DNA of 64,000 nucleotides from Asticcacaulis sp. MM231 (GCF_964186625.1 NZ_OZ075108.1:2989001-3053000); one strand, 5' to 3'. Counted from the first letter of the stretch, positions 9,267 through 18,804 are shown. Numbers and translations are program-made. Notes: generated from the letters alone by a model not told the origin.

Positions 9267-10373
9267 TTATTTCCCCAAACCGTCGAGAACCTTCTGCGCC
9301 ATCACCTTGAAACGCGACGCCATGGCGCCGTCAGGTTCCAGAGCCGTCAGCGGACGCGCCTCGTCGCAGCCCTTGCGCATCGCCGGATCAAGCGGCACTT
9401 CGCCGAGGAACGGGATTTTCAACGCCTCAGCCATCTTCTTCGCGCCACCACGGCCGAAGATCTCCAGTTCCGAACCATCGGGGCTTAAGAAATAGGCCAT
9501 GTTCTCCACAACGCCCAGCACCTCAATACCGGTCTTGCCGAACAGGGTGACAGCGCGACGCGCATCACTCAGGGCCATTTCCTGCGGCGTCGAGACCACC
9601 ACCGCGCCATCGATCAGCGTCTTTTGTGTCAGGGTAAGCTGTACATCGCCGGTGCCGGGCGGCAGGTCGATGACCAGCACGTCGAGCGGCTCTTCCGCCG
9701 TGCCCCAGCGGCTTTGCGTCAGGAGTTGCGTCAGGGCCTGCGAGGCCATTGGCCCGCGCCAGATCATCGCCTGATCGGGATCGACGAGAAAGCCGACCGA
9801 ATTGACCTTGAGGCCAAAGGCTTCCGGCGGCACCATGAGCTTGTCGGCGCCAAATTCGGGCGGCCTGGAGATGCCGAGCATGACCGGCGCCGACGGCCCG
9901 TAGATATCGGCGTCAAGATAACCAACACTCAGGCCCAGTTGCCGCAATCCGATGGCCAATCCCAGCGATACGGTCGATTTGCCGACACCGCCCTTGCCCG
10001 AGCCGACCACAATCACGCGCTTGACGTGGTTGGGGCGCACGCCGGCGACCGGCGCTTTCGGGCGGCTGTCCTCGACCGCCTTGTCGGAAAGCCTGGCCGA
10101 GGCGGCTTGCTGCGGCTGCGGATTGGGCGCCAGTTCGGCGGTCAGGACGACCTGAGCTTTCTTGACGCCATCCAGCCCCGCCAGCAACTTTTCCGAGGCC
10201 AGACGGATCGGGCCGTATTGCGTGACGCGGTCCTGCGGCACTTCCAGCATGAAGCCAACGCGCTCAGGCGAAACGATCAGGGCGCGCACCAGACCGGCGT
10301 CGGTCAGGCCCTGCCCGCTCATCGGATCGATGATGGTGTTCAGCGCCGTCAGCACCGTTTCCTTGTCAAGCAT
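9267..10373 (-). CDS. apbC: Mrp/ApbC Fe-S cluster carrier ATPase
   Basis: P-loop ATPase of 368 residues that carries and delivers Fe-S clusters. The first 85 residues form a MIP18/DUF59 domain. An acidic, Ala/Pro-rich linker follows, and then the deviant Walker A GSGKGGVGKSTVSLGLA of the MinD/Mrp family. Other family blocks are LDADIYGPS, the switch VIDLPPGTGDVQLTLTQ and VVENMAYF. The bacterial CxxC pair at the C-terminal end is not evident: the last region reads EIFGRGGAKKMAE instead, as in many alphaproteobacterial members. It is divergent from miaA, with a repeat-like unit and a perfect hairpin in between. Confidence 0.9.
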   Translation of the reverse strand: MLDKETVLTALNTIIDPMSGQGLTDAGLVRALIVSPERVGFMLEVPQDRVTQYGPIRLASEKLLAGLDGVKKAQVVLTAELAPNPQPQQAASARLSDKAVEDSRPKAPVAGVRPNHVKRVIVVGSGKGGVGKSTVSLGLAIGLRQLGLSVGYLDADIYGPSAPVMLGISRPPEFGADKLMVPPEAFGLKVNSVGFLVDPDQAMIWRGPMASQALTQLLTQSRWGTAEEPLDVLVIDLPPGTGDVQLTLTQKTLIDGAVVVSTPQEMALSDARRAVTLFGKTGIEVLGVVENMAYFLSPDGSELEIFGRGGAKKMAEALKIPFLGEVPLDPAMRKGCDEARPLTALEPDGAMASRFKVMAQKVLDGLGK

Positions 10374-10387
10374 GGGAATCCTTTATT

Positions 10388-10409
10388 GCTCAAGCGCCGC
10401 AGGGCTCGC
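10388..10409 (+). repeat. dispersed 22-bp repeat, copy 1
   Basis: A 22-bp unit beginning GCTCAAGCGCCGC and ending GGCTCGC. Near-identical copies are at 15335-15356 and, inverted, at 24199-24220. All are intergenic. Both plus-strand copies are followed within about 70 bases by a CCCTTGCCAA-type hairpin, so the unit may be part of a longer REP-like element. Confidence 0.6.
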
Positions 10410-10456
10410 GCAAACATGCGCGGCGGCCACCCTTTTAGGAAAGCATGGCGCCCTTG

Positions 10457-10488
10457 CCAATTCTCATGAACAAGCTCATGAGAATTGG
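10457..10488. repeat. perfect 13-bp inverted repeat upstream of miaA
   Basis: Arms CCAATTCTCATGA and TCATGAGAATTGG match perfectly around the 6-base loop ACAAGC. It lies between the divergent apbC and miaA starts, 39 bases before the miaA ATG. There is no T tract, so it is not a normal terminator. It could be an operator, a transcript hairpin or half of a REP-like element. Confidence 0.7.
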
Positions 10489-10526
10489 AGCCAATAAGCC
10501 CAATGCGCAGCAATTTAAAGTCCTAA

Positions 10527-11408
10527 ATGCCCGAAACTCACCGCCCGCTTTATCTGCTCGCCGGCCCGACCGCATCGGGCAAATCGGCCAGAGCGCTGGC
10601 CTGGGCGCAAAAAACCGGTGGCGCGATCCTCAACGCCAACTCCATGCAACTCTATGCCGATGTGCCGTTACTGACGGCCCGGCCGGATGCCGCTGACACC
10701 GCGCAGGCGCCGCACCTGCTCTATGGTCACCTCGACGGACAAACCCTGTGGTCGACCGGAGACTGGCTGCGCGCGGCCCGCCCCCATATCGCCGAAGCGC
10801 TGAGCGGCGGCCGGCCTTTGTGCCTAGTCGGCGGCACCGGCCTCTATTTCAACGCTCTGGTGCATGGTCTGGCCGAGATCCCCAATATCGACGACGCCGT
10901 GCGCCTGAAAGCGCGCGCGGCCTATGCCGACATAGGCGAAGACGCTTTGCGCAACATCTTGCGGCAGCACGATCCGGAATCGGCGGCGCGCATCATGCCG
11001 AATGACCAGCAGCGCCTGGCGCGCGCCTATGAGGTGTGGCTGCAAACCGGCCGTTCCCTGACCGACTGGCAGAACCAGACCGTGCCGGAATTGCCTGAGA
11101 CCACCTATCAGCTCGACATCCTGCATCCAGACCGCGATTGGCTTTATGAACGCTGCGACCGCCGTCTGCAGATCATGCTCGATCACGGCGCCCTCGATGA
11201 GGTCCGCGATCTGATGGGCAAAGGCCTGACGCCCGACTGGCCGATCATGCGCGTGCTCGGCCTGACCGAATTCGTCGCCTATCTGTCAGGGGCCATGACA
11301 CTGGAAGACGCCCTCTCCCTGGCGCGACAAAAAACGCGCAACTACGCCAAGCGCCAATCGACCTGGTTCCGTAACCAGTTCAAAAAACACGATTATACCC
11401 CGAAATAA
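10527..11408 (+). CDS. miaA: tRNA dimethylallyltransferase MiaA
   Basis: Transfers the dimethylallyl group to N6 of adenosine 37 in tRNAs that read codons beginning with U. The protein has 293 residues and the usual layout. The P-loop LLAGPTASGKSARALAWA is close to the N-terminus, NANSMQLYADVPLLT follows (normally NADSMQ/NADSRQ, here Asn for Asp), then the block LVGGTGLYFNALVHGLAEIP, and a C-terminal RQKTRNYAKRQSTWFRNQ that contacts the anticodon loop. ATG start. The Asn in the substrate Asp position is worth noting but is seen in some alphaproteobacterial members. Monocistronic, with the S9 peptidase gene 71 bases downstream. Confidence 0.93.
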   Translation: MPETHRPLYLLAGPTASGKSARALAWAQKTGGAILNANSMQLYADVPLLTARPDAADTAQAPHLLYGHLDGQTLWSTGDWLRAARPHIAEALSGGRPLCLVGGTGLYFNALVHGLAEIPNIDDAVRLKARAAYADIGEDALRNILRQHDPESAARIMPNDQQRLARAYEVWLQTGRSLTDWQNQTVPELPETTYQLDILHPDRDWLYERCDRRLQIMLDHGALDEVRDLMGKGLTPDWPIMRVLGLTEFVAYLSGAMTLEDALSLARQKTRNYAKRQSTWFRNQFKKHDYTPK

Positions 11409-11729
11409 GAGCAACCGAGGCTTGCAAGCCTATCTGGAAAATTATACCTTCGGTCGACAAGACCTGTGGGGGGATTTTCATGATATCGATCAGCCGTCGC
11501 GCACTTATGCGTTTTTCAGGTTCGGCCGCTGCTCTGGCCAGCCTGCCGTTCACCGTCCGCGCCGAAGACGCGCCAGCGACCACGGACGCGCCCTTGCCGC
11601 CGATCGAGGTTTTCGCCGAGTCTCCGCTCGTCGATGAGGTCGCCCTGTCGCCCGATGGCAAGCGCGTCGCCATGGTGACCCAATCTGGGGACACCAAACT
11701 TCTGATGACCTTCAATGTCGATGACCTAA

Positions 11730-13004
11730 CAGTCTGCTGAAAAACCTCTGGTCATTTTGATTTTGCCGTGATTCCCTTCTTGAGCGAGAAGGAGCAACCA
11801 ATGCGTGGCGAGTTTCGGGATCAGGGCGGATTATTTTCGTACATATCGTTGGAAGAACGCGTTCCGGATACGCATCCTCTTCGCAAGGTTCGTGAGTTGG
11901 TTCGCTCGGTTCTGGTCGACCTGAACGCGGACTTTTCGGCGATGTATTCGGAGGAAGGGCGCCCTTCCATTCCACCGGAACAGTTACTGAGCGCCTTGCT
12001 TCTGCAGGTGTTCTACGGCGTCCGCTCGGAACGCCAGTTGATGGAGCAGTTGGATTACAACCTTCTGTTTCGATGGTTCGTGGGCTTGTCACCCGACGCG
12101 GCTGTGTGGGTGGCGACGACATTCACCAAGAACCGTGAGCGCCTGCAGAAGGGTGATGTTTTTACGAAGTTCATGACGGCCTTGCTGTGCCACCCAAAGG
12201 TTACGCCCTTACTCTCGGACGAGCATTTCTCAGTCGATGGCACGCTGATTGAAGCCTGGGCTTCGTTCAAGAGCTTCAAGCCGAAGGACGGGCCGGACGA
12301 TACGGACGGGTCTGACTTCCATAATCAGAAACGCGGCAATGACACCCACGTCTCGACGACCGATGGCGACAGCCGCTTGTACCGCAAGGCTCAGGGCCGT
12401 GAAGCGAAGCTGTGCTACATGGGCCACGCGCTGATGGAGAACCGCAACGGACTGGCGGTTGGTAGCGTTGTCACCCAAGCCACCGGCACGGCCGAGCGCG
12501 AGGCATCCGAAGCCATGCTGGCGGTTAGGGTCAAGCACACCGGCAAGCCGGCGACCGTAGGCGAAGACAAGGCTTATGATGTCGCTGCACATGGCGAAGC
12601 CTTACGCAATCTTGGCGTGGAGCCGCATGTCGCCCGTAATAACGCCACGACTAAAACCGGCAAGACCAGAACGACCATCATCGACGATGAAACGGCCGCC
12701 AGCGATGGCTACGCAATGTCACAGACCCGGCGAAAGATGATCGAGTGCATCTTCGGTTGGGGCAAGCAGCACGGCACGATGCGTAAGACAAAGCATCGCG
12801 GCCTTGAAGCTGTAGCTGGAGATTTTCTGCTCAATCTCATAGCCTACAACCTCATCCGGATACCCAAGTTGCTAACCGCATAGGAGAGGTCCGTCTAAAT
12901 TTAGGAAAGCAACAAAAACAACAACGAATGAAGACCCATAAAAGACCAAGAGACTTACGCAAAAATGCGGAAAGGCCAAAGGCAAAGCCTTTTTCAGCAG
13001 ACTG
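11730..13004 (+). mobile_element. IS5-family insertion sequence, copy 1 (1275 bp)
   Basis: Ends are CAGTCTGCTGAAAAA and its inverted copy, 15-bp perfect inverted repeats. The flanks CTAA (11726-11729 and 13005-13008) are a 4-bp target duplication matching the YTAR preference of the IS5 group. The element encodes one transposase. An inverted copy of identical length lies at 45760-47034 with its own duplication TTAG. The matched duplications show each copy inserted separately. Confidence 0.95.
11801..12883 (+). CDS. IS5-family transposase (copy 1)
   Basis: DDE transposase of 360 residues, starting at ATG 11801 behind a strong ribosome site (AAGGAG, 6-base spacing); the frame is open 11 codons further upstream. 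The N-terminal part (RGEFRDQGGLFSYISLE..) is the DUF772-type domain. DDE residues are visible as FSVDGTLIEAW, EDKAYDV and the YREK-like C-terminal block MIECIFGWGKQHG. The protein is identical to that of the second copy at 45881-46963, indicating very recent transposition. Confidence 0.92.
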   Translation: MRGEFRDQGGLFSYISLEERVPDTHPLRKVRELVRSVLVDLNADFSAMYSEEGRPSIPPEQLLSALLLQVFYGVRSERQLMEQLDYNLLFRWFVGLSPDAAVWVATTFTKNRERLQKGDVFTKFMTALLCHPKVTPLLSDEHFSVDGTLIEAWASFKSFKPKDGPDDTDGSDFHNQKRGNDTHVSTTDGDSRLYRKAQGREAKLCYMGHALMENRNGLAVGSVVTQATGTAEREASEAMLAVRVKHTGKPATVGEDKAYDVAAHGEALRNLGVEPHVARNNATTKTGKTRTTIIDDETAASDGYAMSQTRRKMIECIFGWGKQHGTMRKTKHRGLEAVAGDFLLNLIAYNLIRIPKLLTA

Positions 13005-14734
13005 CTAAAGCCGAAAAGCCTTCGCCTGGGGCCAATCAAGATTCGCAACCTGTTCTGGGGCGATAATGACCGGGTCGTCGTCATCGATTCCCAAACGACG
13101 TCGCTGCCGCAATTCACCGGCAGAAAGCAGGAAATGTCGCTGGCCCGGGTCATCGATCTCAAGACCAACAAGCTGCGCACCCTGTTTGAGCGCCAGGAAG
13201 AATTCTATTCCATCGTCGTCGGCGGCGTGACCCGGGTCAAGGTTGATGGCGAATACCGGCTGATGGCGTCCAATTACCGGATGGCCGGCGAATATAATAT
13301 GTGCCTGTTCAGTTTCCCCGTCGACAAGGCCGGCGACAAGCTCATCTATGAAAGTTCAAAAGATACGCAGAACTACGTCATAGCGCCCGATGGTTATGTC
13401 GTCGCCTATGCCGAATTTATCGACGACCGCAAAAAATGGACGCTCTATTATAACCGGGCGCCGCGCGGCAAGATGTGCATCTTCAAGCCGATCTATGAAC
13501 TTAAAGAGGCGCTGGACTATCCGTCCCTGCAAGGCCTGGGACGTGATGGTGCGTCGGTCGTCGTCTATTTCAACAAGGGCGAGACCAAGGGCGAATACCA
13601 CGAAATCAATGCCGAGGGCATTATGGGACCGTCGCTCGATACCAGCGAAGACGAAAGCAGCACGGATGCCCTCTTCCATCCCGTCACACGCCGCTTTGCC
13701 GGCTTCGCCCGCACCAACGATTGGATCAAGTACGATTACGAAGACACACTGCTGAAAAAGCTAGCCGGTGCCTTGACAGATGTCCTCGGCGAAGATTACC
13801 GCGCCGCCATCATCGATTTCGCCGAAGATCCGCGCAAGATGATCATTTATGGCGAGAACGCTCAGGACGCAGGCACCTATTTTTTCGCCGACCTCTCGAC
13901 CGGAGACACCAGGCTTCTGGCGATGAATTACGACAAGCTGCCGACCGAATGGATCACCGAAAAAAAGCCGATCAGCTACAAGGCCGCCGACGGCCTGGAG
14001 ATTCACGGCTACCTCACCCTGCCGCCGCGCAAGGCCGCCAAGGCCCTGCCGCTCGTCGTGCTGCCGCACGGCGGACCGCAGTCGCGTGATCGTATCGATT
14101 TTGACTGGCAGGTTCAGGCCCTGGCGGCCAACGGCTATGCCGTTCTGCAGCCCAATTTCCGCGGCTCCTCCGGCTACAGCAGCAGTTTCGTCAACGCCGG
14201 CCATGGCGAATTCGGCCGCAAGATGCAGACCGATCTGTCCGATGGCGTACGCAATTTGGTCAAGCAGGGCATCGTCGATCCGAAGCGCGTCGCCATCATG
14301 GGGGCATCCTATGGCGGCTATGCAGCGCTGGCGGGCGCCACGCTCGATCCCGGCGTCTATAATTGTGCCATTTCAATCGCCGGCATTTCCGATCCCAAGA
14401 GCTTCAACGAGTTTATCGCCGAAAAAACCGGCGGACGCGACAGCTCTTCGGTTCTGTACTGGAAGCAGTTCACCGGCGATCCGAAGAGTTGGGACGCCAT
14501 TTCTCCCGCCAGGCAAGCCGCCAACGCCTCGTGCCCGATCCTGCTGATTCACGGCACCGACGACACCGTGGTGCCGATCGAGCAGAGCCGCCGCATGGAA
14601 AGTGCGCTGAAAAAGGCGGTCAAGCCGGTAGAGTTCGTGACCTACAAGGGTCAGGATCACTGGGAAACGGTCGGCTCGGCGCGCATCGAGATGATGAAGG
14701 CGGCCATGGCTTTCCTGGGTAAATATAATCCAGC

Positions 14735-15250
14735 TTAAGGTATCACGGCAGCCGGTGTTTCGTCGCTGTTGCCAGCGGCGATATAGGCTTTGAGCGAGAA
14801 ACCTTCGGGGAAATTGACGCTGGGCGGGTAGGACAGATCAGCCACCCGCCAGCCCTTCGGCGTCGCCGTGAACGCATAGATCACCGTGGTCGGTTCGTCG
14901 AAATTGTTGAAACGGGCGGTCACGGTTGCGCTGTCGCCGTTCATGGGCGTGGCGGTGACCGTGACGTCGCTGATCTGAAAATCCTGACCATTGGCGAAGA
15001 CGTCCCAGTCGATCAGCGGCAGATCACCGTCCGGCGCACTTGTAGCGGCGGTATAGAGCGCCTCAAGGGAGTCGGTGAAGAAGGCCTTCTTGCCTTCGGT
15101 CGGCGATTCCGGCGCCTCGGTCGGTGGCGCCTGGTAGCCGGCGTAAAGTGTCTTGATGATGGTGACGGGATCGGGCCCCGGTGTCGCCGCATGCGCGGCC
15201 TGAACGAGCAGGGTCGCCAGAGGCAGGACAAGCAAGGTGCGGCGCAGCAT
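14735..15250 (-). CDS. exported hypothetical protein (DUF3828-like)
   Basis: A 171-residue protein from ATG 15250, which is preceded by GGGAGA at good distance. The frame is open further to 15397 but that part overlaps a repeat and looks non-coding. The signal peptide MLRRTLLVLPLATLLVQAAHA is clear, so the product is periplasmic. The mature part (PVTIIKTLYAGYQ...., SLEALYTAA, LPLIDWDVFANGQDFQISDVTVT, ATVTARFNNF, GWRVADLSYP) resembles the NTF2-like DUF3828 family, of unknown function. The stop overlaps the convergent S9 peptidase stop by 4 bases. Confidence 0.75.
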   Translation of the reverse strand: MLRRTLLVLPLATLLVQAAHAATPGPDPVTIIKTLYAGYQAPPTEAPESPTEGKKAFFTDSLEALYTAATSAPDGDLPLIDWDVFANGQDFQISDVTVTATPMNGDSATVTARFNNFDEPTTVIYAFTATPKGWRVADLSYPPSVNFPEGFSLKAYIAAGNSDETPAAVIP

Positions 15251-15334
15251 GACGGACTTCTCCCGAAAGCGGATTTCGGGAGCATAATCCAGACCACGCC
15301 GCGCCGCCACGCACATTATGTAACCATTCCAGCA

Positions 15335-15356
15335 GCTCAAGCGCCGCATGGCTCGC
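15335..15356 (+). repeat. dispersed 22-bp repeat, copy 2
   Basis: Same 22-bp unit as at 10388 with one difference (GCATGG for GCAGGG). It is followed at about 15375-15400 by an imperfect hairpin (CCAAG..TGCT, loop, AGCA..CTTGG), which parallels the hairpin after copy 1. Confidence 0.6.
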
Positions 15357-15414
15357 CGCAGCGGCGATGCCGGCCCTTGCCAAGATGCTTTCAGCACCTT
15401 GGAGGCAGGCTATT

Positions 15415-16410
15415 TTAGAGCGCCTTGATGGCGACCTTTTCTTCGGCGCGGGTGATCAGCGGATTGCGCAGGCCATAGGCGTAGGGCGCGGCAGTGATCT
15501 CGAACACGTCGCCGTCCTTCGTCTGGATGCCGTCAGCAAACGAGGCCGTGGCGGTGCCGAAGCAGTGGACATGAACGTCACCCGGCTGGCGGAACAGGTC
15601 GTATTTGAAGTGATGGTGCTCAAGGTTATCGAGCGAGTGGGACATGTTGTCCTCGCCCGAGATAAATGGCTTTTCCCAAATGACCTCGTTGCCCCGCCAG
15701 ATGCGCGAGGTGCCGCGCACGTCCTTCGGCAGGTCGCCGGTCAGAATTTCGACGCCAAGCGACGCCGGACGCAGCTTGGAGTGGGCCAGCCACAGATAGT
15801 TCTGCTTTTCGGTGACGTGATCGGAAAATTCGTTGGCAAGGGCATAGCCGATGCGATAGGGCGCGCCATCGTCACCGATCAAATAGATACCGGCCATTTC
15901 AGGCTCTTCGCCGCCGTCTTCGGCAAAGGCGGGCGATTGCAGCTCGGCGCCGGGGCCAACGAGCGTGGTGCCATTGCCCTTGTAGAACCATTCCGGCTGG
16001 GCGCCGACGGTGCCAGCTTCCGGCTTGCCGTTTTTCACGCCCATCAGGAACATGCGCATGGAATCGGTCTGGGTTTCGGCCGCTGCCGCGGCCTTGTGCA
16101 TCTTGTCGCGGCCTTCGGCGGAACCGAGGTGGGTCAGGCCGGTGCCGGTGACGTGCAGGTGGGCGGCGTCGGGGTGATCGATCGGCGCCAGGACACGGCC
16201 TTCCGACAGGGCGACCGCCACGTCGACCTCGTCGCCCAGGCCTTGCGTCTCGACCTGCGCGGCCAGAGAAGCCTTGGCGGCAATGGCCTTGCGGGCCAGT
16301 TCGTAGGTTGAGCTGACGCCATTGATGCTGCGCGCCGAACCGTCTGCCTGCGCGGCCAGAACGCGGCGCTCGCCTTCCGGCGTGACAATCTGTATAAGGC
16401 GCAGGGTCAT
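15415..16410 (-). CDS. FAH-fold GguC/AraD1-family sugar-acid catabolic enzyme
   Basis: Fumarylacetoacetate-hydrolase-fold protein of 331 residues resembling GguC/AraD1 proteins. These are placed in pentose or hexose oxidative pathways as dehydratases or hydrolases of 2-keto-3-deoxy sugar acids. Visible blocks are HPDAAHLHVTGTGLTHLGSA, the metal-site stretch AGIYLIGDDGAPYRIGYALANEFSDH (E/D ligands) and HFKYDLFRQPGDVHVHCFGTA. It is divergent from a FadR-type regulator and near an aldose epimerase and an IlvD/Edd dehydratase, so it probably works on the dehydratase product. The family is clear; the precise reaction and sugar are inferred from context. ATG start, cytosolic. Confidence 0.8.
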   Translation of the reverse strand: MTLRLIQIVTPEGERRVLAAQADGSARSINGVSSTYELARKAIAAKASLAAQVETQGLGDEVDVAVALSEGRVLAPIDHPDAAHLHVTGTGLTHLGSAEGRDKMHKAAAAAETQTDSMRMFLMGVKNGKPEAGTVGAQPEWFYKGNGTTLVGPGAELQSPAFAEDGGEEPEMAGIYLIGDDGAPYRIGYALANEFSDHVTEKQNYLWLAHSKLRPASLGVEILTGDLPKDVRGTSRIWRGNEVIWEKPFISGEDNMSHSLDNLEHHHFKYDLFRQPGDVHVHCFGTATASFADGIQTKDGDVFEITAAPYAYGLRNPLITRAEEKVAIKAL

Positions 16411-16507
16411 GTAAAACTTCCTCTATGTTGCGGGCATGATCGAGGCATGCACGCCATTAACTCAGACAAATGGCTATATTGTAAGCTCTTTAGCTTGTAA
16501 ATTCACT

Positions 16508-16522
16508 TTGTCAAACAGACAA
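16508..16522. promoter_or_regulatory. candidate FadR/GntR operator TTGTC-N5-GACAA
   Basis: Inverted repeat TTGTC-AAACA-GACAA between the divergent FAH-fold gene and the regulator. Related half sites (TTGTCTGA or its complement) occur at about 16455 and at about 17465 before the epimerase gene. The recurrence next to each transcription start of the cluster suggests an autoregulated operator of the FadR-type protein. No binding data. Confidence 0.4.
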
Positions 16523-16555
16523 TTCAATGTCATGTGTTGGGCTAAGGAAACACAT

Positions 16556-17386
16556 ATGCGAAAACCGATCCCTGCCCCTGCGTCAACCTCTGCCACCGAT
16601 CCGAAGTCGACCGGCAGCCGCCTGAAAATCAGTCCGGCCCGCGCCTTGCGCGGCGATGTTCAGCATAATGCCGCCACCCATGGCCACACCATGTATCAGG
16701 GTCGCCTGCACGGCGCTCTGGCGCACCGCCTAGGCGTCGACATCCTTCGCGGCACGTTCAAGTCCGGCGAGATCCTGCCCAACGAAATTGAATCGAGCTC
16801 GAAACTCGATATTTCGCGCTCGGCCTATCGAGAGGCGATTCGCATTCTCGCCGCCAAGGGCATGGTCGAAAGTCGCCCGAAAACCGGCACGCGCGTCACC
16901 GAGCGCGAGCGCTGGAACCTGCTCGACCCCGAAGTGCTCGGCTGGATGTTTGAAACCGAGCCCAGTCAGGACTTTATCAAGTCGCTGTTCGAGTTGCGCC
17001 TGATCACCGAACCGGCCGCCGCCGAACTGGCCGCCACCCGCCGCACCGAGGCGCAGATCGAGCAGATGCGCAGCGCGCTGGAGATCATGAAGCGCGAAAC
17101 CCTGCAATCTGAGACAGGCCGCCGCGCCGATCTTGATTTCCACCACGCCCTGATCCAGGCCACCTGCAACGAGGCTCTGGCCTCGCTGTCGAGTTCGATC
17201 GAGGCCGCGGTCTCCTGGACCACGCGCTACAAGGCGCGCCACAACGCCCTGACGCGCGATCCGGTGCCCGACCATGAGCGCGTGTTCGAGGCCATCGAAC
17301 GCCGTGACGCCAGCGGCGCGCGCTGGTGCATGGAATCACTGATCCGCATGGCCCACGAAGACACCCAGCGCACCTTTTCCCAGTAG
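16556..17386 (+). CDS. FadR-family GntR transcriptional regulator
   Basis: DNA-binding regulator of 276 residues from ATG 16556, preceded by AAGGAAA. The frame is open 40 codons upstream, but that stretch covers the intergenic operator region. An unusual 60-residue Ser/Pro/Lys-rich N-terminal tail precedes the winged helix (LGVDILRGTFKSGEILP..SRSAYREAIRILAAKGMVESRPKTGTRV). The C-terminal FCD helical domain (FELRLITEPAAAELAA, DLDFHHALIQATCN, DHERVFEAIERRDA) binds a small acid ligand with metal-coordinating Asp and His. It probably represses the flanking sugar-acid genes until a pathway intermediate is present. Confidence 0.88.
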   Translation: MRKPIPAPASTSATDPKSTGSRLKISPARALRGDVQHNAATHGHTMYQGRLHGALAHRLGVDILRGTFKSGEILPNEIESSSKLDISRSAYREAIRILAAKGMVESRPKTGTRVTERERWNLLDPEVLGWMFETEPSQDFIKSLFELRLITEPAAAELAATRRTEAQIEQMRSALEIMKRETLQSETGRRADLDFHHALIQATCNEALASLSSSIEAAVSWTTRYKARHNALTRDPVPDHERVFEAIERRDASGARWCMESLIRMAHEDTQRTFSQ

Positions 17387-17610
17387 CCGCACCCCACATT
17401 TACAGGCGCAACAGGACGCACCGTCAAATTGTTGCTTTATTTTGTACGATATATGCTTTTTTTATTGTCTGACTAATGCCTGCGCGGTATGTAACGGTCA
17501 GAAAATCATAAACGCGCGCCCGGCCCTTCGTCATTTTTAGCCGGCGTGGCGATACAGGAATGGAAAGCCGGCGCCGCACCACGGCGTCATCAGTTCACAA
17601 GAAGGATGGT

Positions 17611-18804
17611 ATGATGTTGGTTACGAAAAGATTTGCTCTGGTCGCCGGACTGGGCACGCTGATGCTGCTCAGCGCCTGCTCGGACAAGGCTCCCAAGGGG
17701 GATACGGCGGTCACGGCGGCTTCCGCCGGCGTCACCGCGACGCGCGCCTCGTTTGGCGCTCTCTCTGATGGCACGGCCGTCGAAAGCGTCGAACTGAAGA
17801 ACTCCAAGGGCATTTCGGTCAAGCTCATCACCTATGGCGCCGCCATGCAGAGCCTGCTGGTACCGGACAAGGACGGCAAGGCCGCCGACATCATCATCGG
17901 CTATGATACGGTCGAGGGCTTTGAAAAGACCCCCAACTACACCAATGTCACGGTCGGCCGCTACGCCAACCGCATCGCCGGCGGCAAGTTCACGCTCGAC
18001 GGCAAGACCTTCACCCTGCCGCTGAACGACAAGACCAACACCCTCCACGGCGGGCCGAAGGGCTGGGACAAGCTCAACTGGACGATCAAGGACGTGAAAT
18101 CCGGCGCCAATGAAGCCTCGGTCACCTTTACCCTGACTTCCAAGGATGGCGATCAGGGCTTCCCCGGCACGGTCGTCGCCGACGTGACCTACACCCTGAC
18201 CGAAAACAACGATCTGTCCTTTACCTACAAGGCCACCACCGACAAGCCGACCGTGGTCAACCTGACCAATCACGGACTCTATAATCTGGGCGGCATCCCC
18301 GCCACCCGTCTGGCCACCGACGCCGAGGTGAAGATCGAATCCGACGCCATCCTGCCGGTCGACAAGGCACTGATCCCGACAGGCAAGGAAATGCCGGTCA
18401 AGGGCACGCCGTTCGACTTCACGTCTCCGGCCCTGGTCACCGATCGCGTCAAGTCGACCGATCCGCAGATCGTTATCGGCAATGGCGGCATCGACCACAA
18501 CTACATCATCCGTGGCGGCCTGACCGCGACGCCAAAGCTGGCCGTCACCATCGAGGACAAGACCTCCGGCCGCGGCATGACCATCTCGACCACCGAGCCG
18601 GGCATCCAGATGTATACGGGCAACTTCCTTGACGGCAAGATCGTCGGCAAGGGCGGTCAGAGCCTGGTGAAATATCAGGCCATCGCCTTTGAAGCCCAGC
18701 GCTATCCGGACAGCCCCAACCACCCCGCCTTCCCGACCACGCGTCTCGATCCGGGCCAAACCTACACCCAGACCACTGTCCATCACTTCTACACTGTAAA
18801 GTAA
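17611..18804 (+). CDS. galM: aldose 1-epimerase, exported lipoprotein
   Basis: Mutarotase that interconverts alpha and beta anomers of aldoses. 397 residues from the first of two ATGs at 17611, preceded by AAGAAGGA; the frame is open 17 codons upstream without support. The lipoprotein signal (VAGLGTLMLLSAC) ends in a lipobox, so the enzyme should be anchored in the periplasm. Galactose mutarotase blocks are GRYANRIAGGKFTLDGK (Arg), LHGGPKGWDK (His), VVNLTNHGLYNL (catalytic His region), GGIDHNYII and a late GIQMYTGNFLDG and AFEAQRYPDSPNH (Glu base). It lies 9 bases upstream of the dehydratase gene, so it is in one operon and prepares the anomer for the oxidative pathway. Confidence 0.9.
   Translation: MMLVTKRFALVAGLGTLMLLSACSDKAPKGDTAVTAASAGVTATRASFGALSDGTAVESVELKNSKGISVKLITYGAAMQSLLVPDKDGKAADIIIGYDTVEGFEKTPNYTNVTVGRYANRIAGGKFTLDGKTFTLPLNDKTNTLHGGPKGWDKLNWTIKDVKSGANEASVTFTLTSKDGDQGFPGTVVADVTYTLTENNDLSFTYKATTDKPTVVNLTNHGLYNLGGIPATRLATDAEVKIESDAILPVDKALIPTGKEMPVKGTPFDFTSPALVTDRVKSTDPQIVIGNGGIDHNYIIRGGLTATPKLAVTIEDKTSGRGMTISTTEPGIQMYTGNFLDGKIVGKGGQSLVKYQAIAFEAQRYPDSPNHPAFPTTRLDPGQTYTQTTVHHFYTVK

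Larger units (their letters stand above)
11480..14738 (+). pseudogene. S9 prolyl oligopeptidase-type hydrolase, interrupted by an IS
   Basis: Exported alpha/beta-hydrolase peptidase cut by the IS at 11730-13004. Joining 11480-11729 to 13009-14738, thus removing the IS and one CTAA copy, restores one open frame of exactly 660 codons, so the ancestral protein had 659 residues. The N-terminus has a Tat-like ISRRALMRF followed by a hydrophobic stretch ending VRA. A beta-propeller region follows. The catalytic domain has the serine in GASYGGYAAL, Asp in HGTDDTVVP and His in GQDHWE. The upstream fragment now runs into the IS and stops after 86 codons. The downstream part, which still holds the full catalytic triad, could be re-initiated at ATG 13134, though no convincing start signal is present. 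Recent inactivation is likely. Confidence 0.92.
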
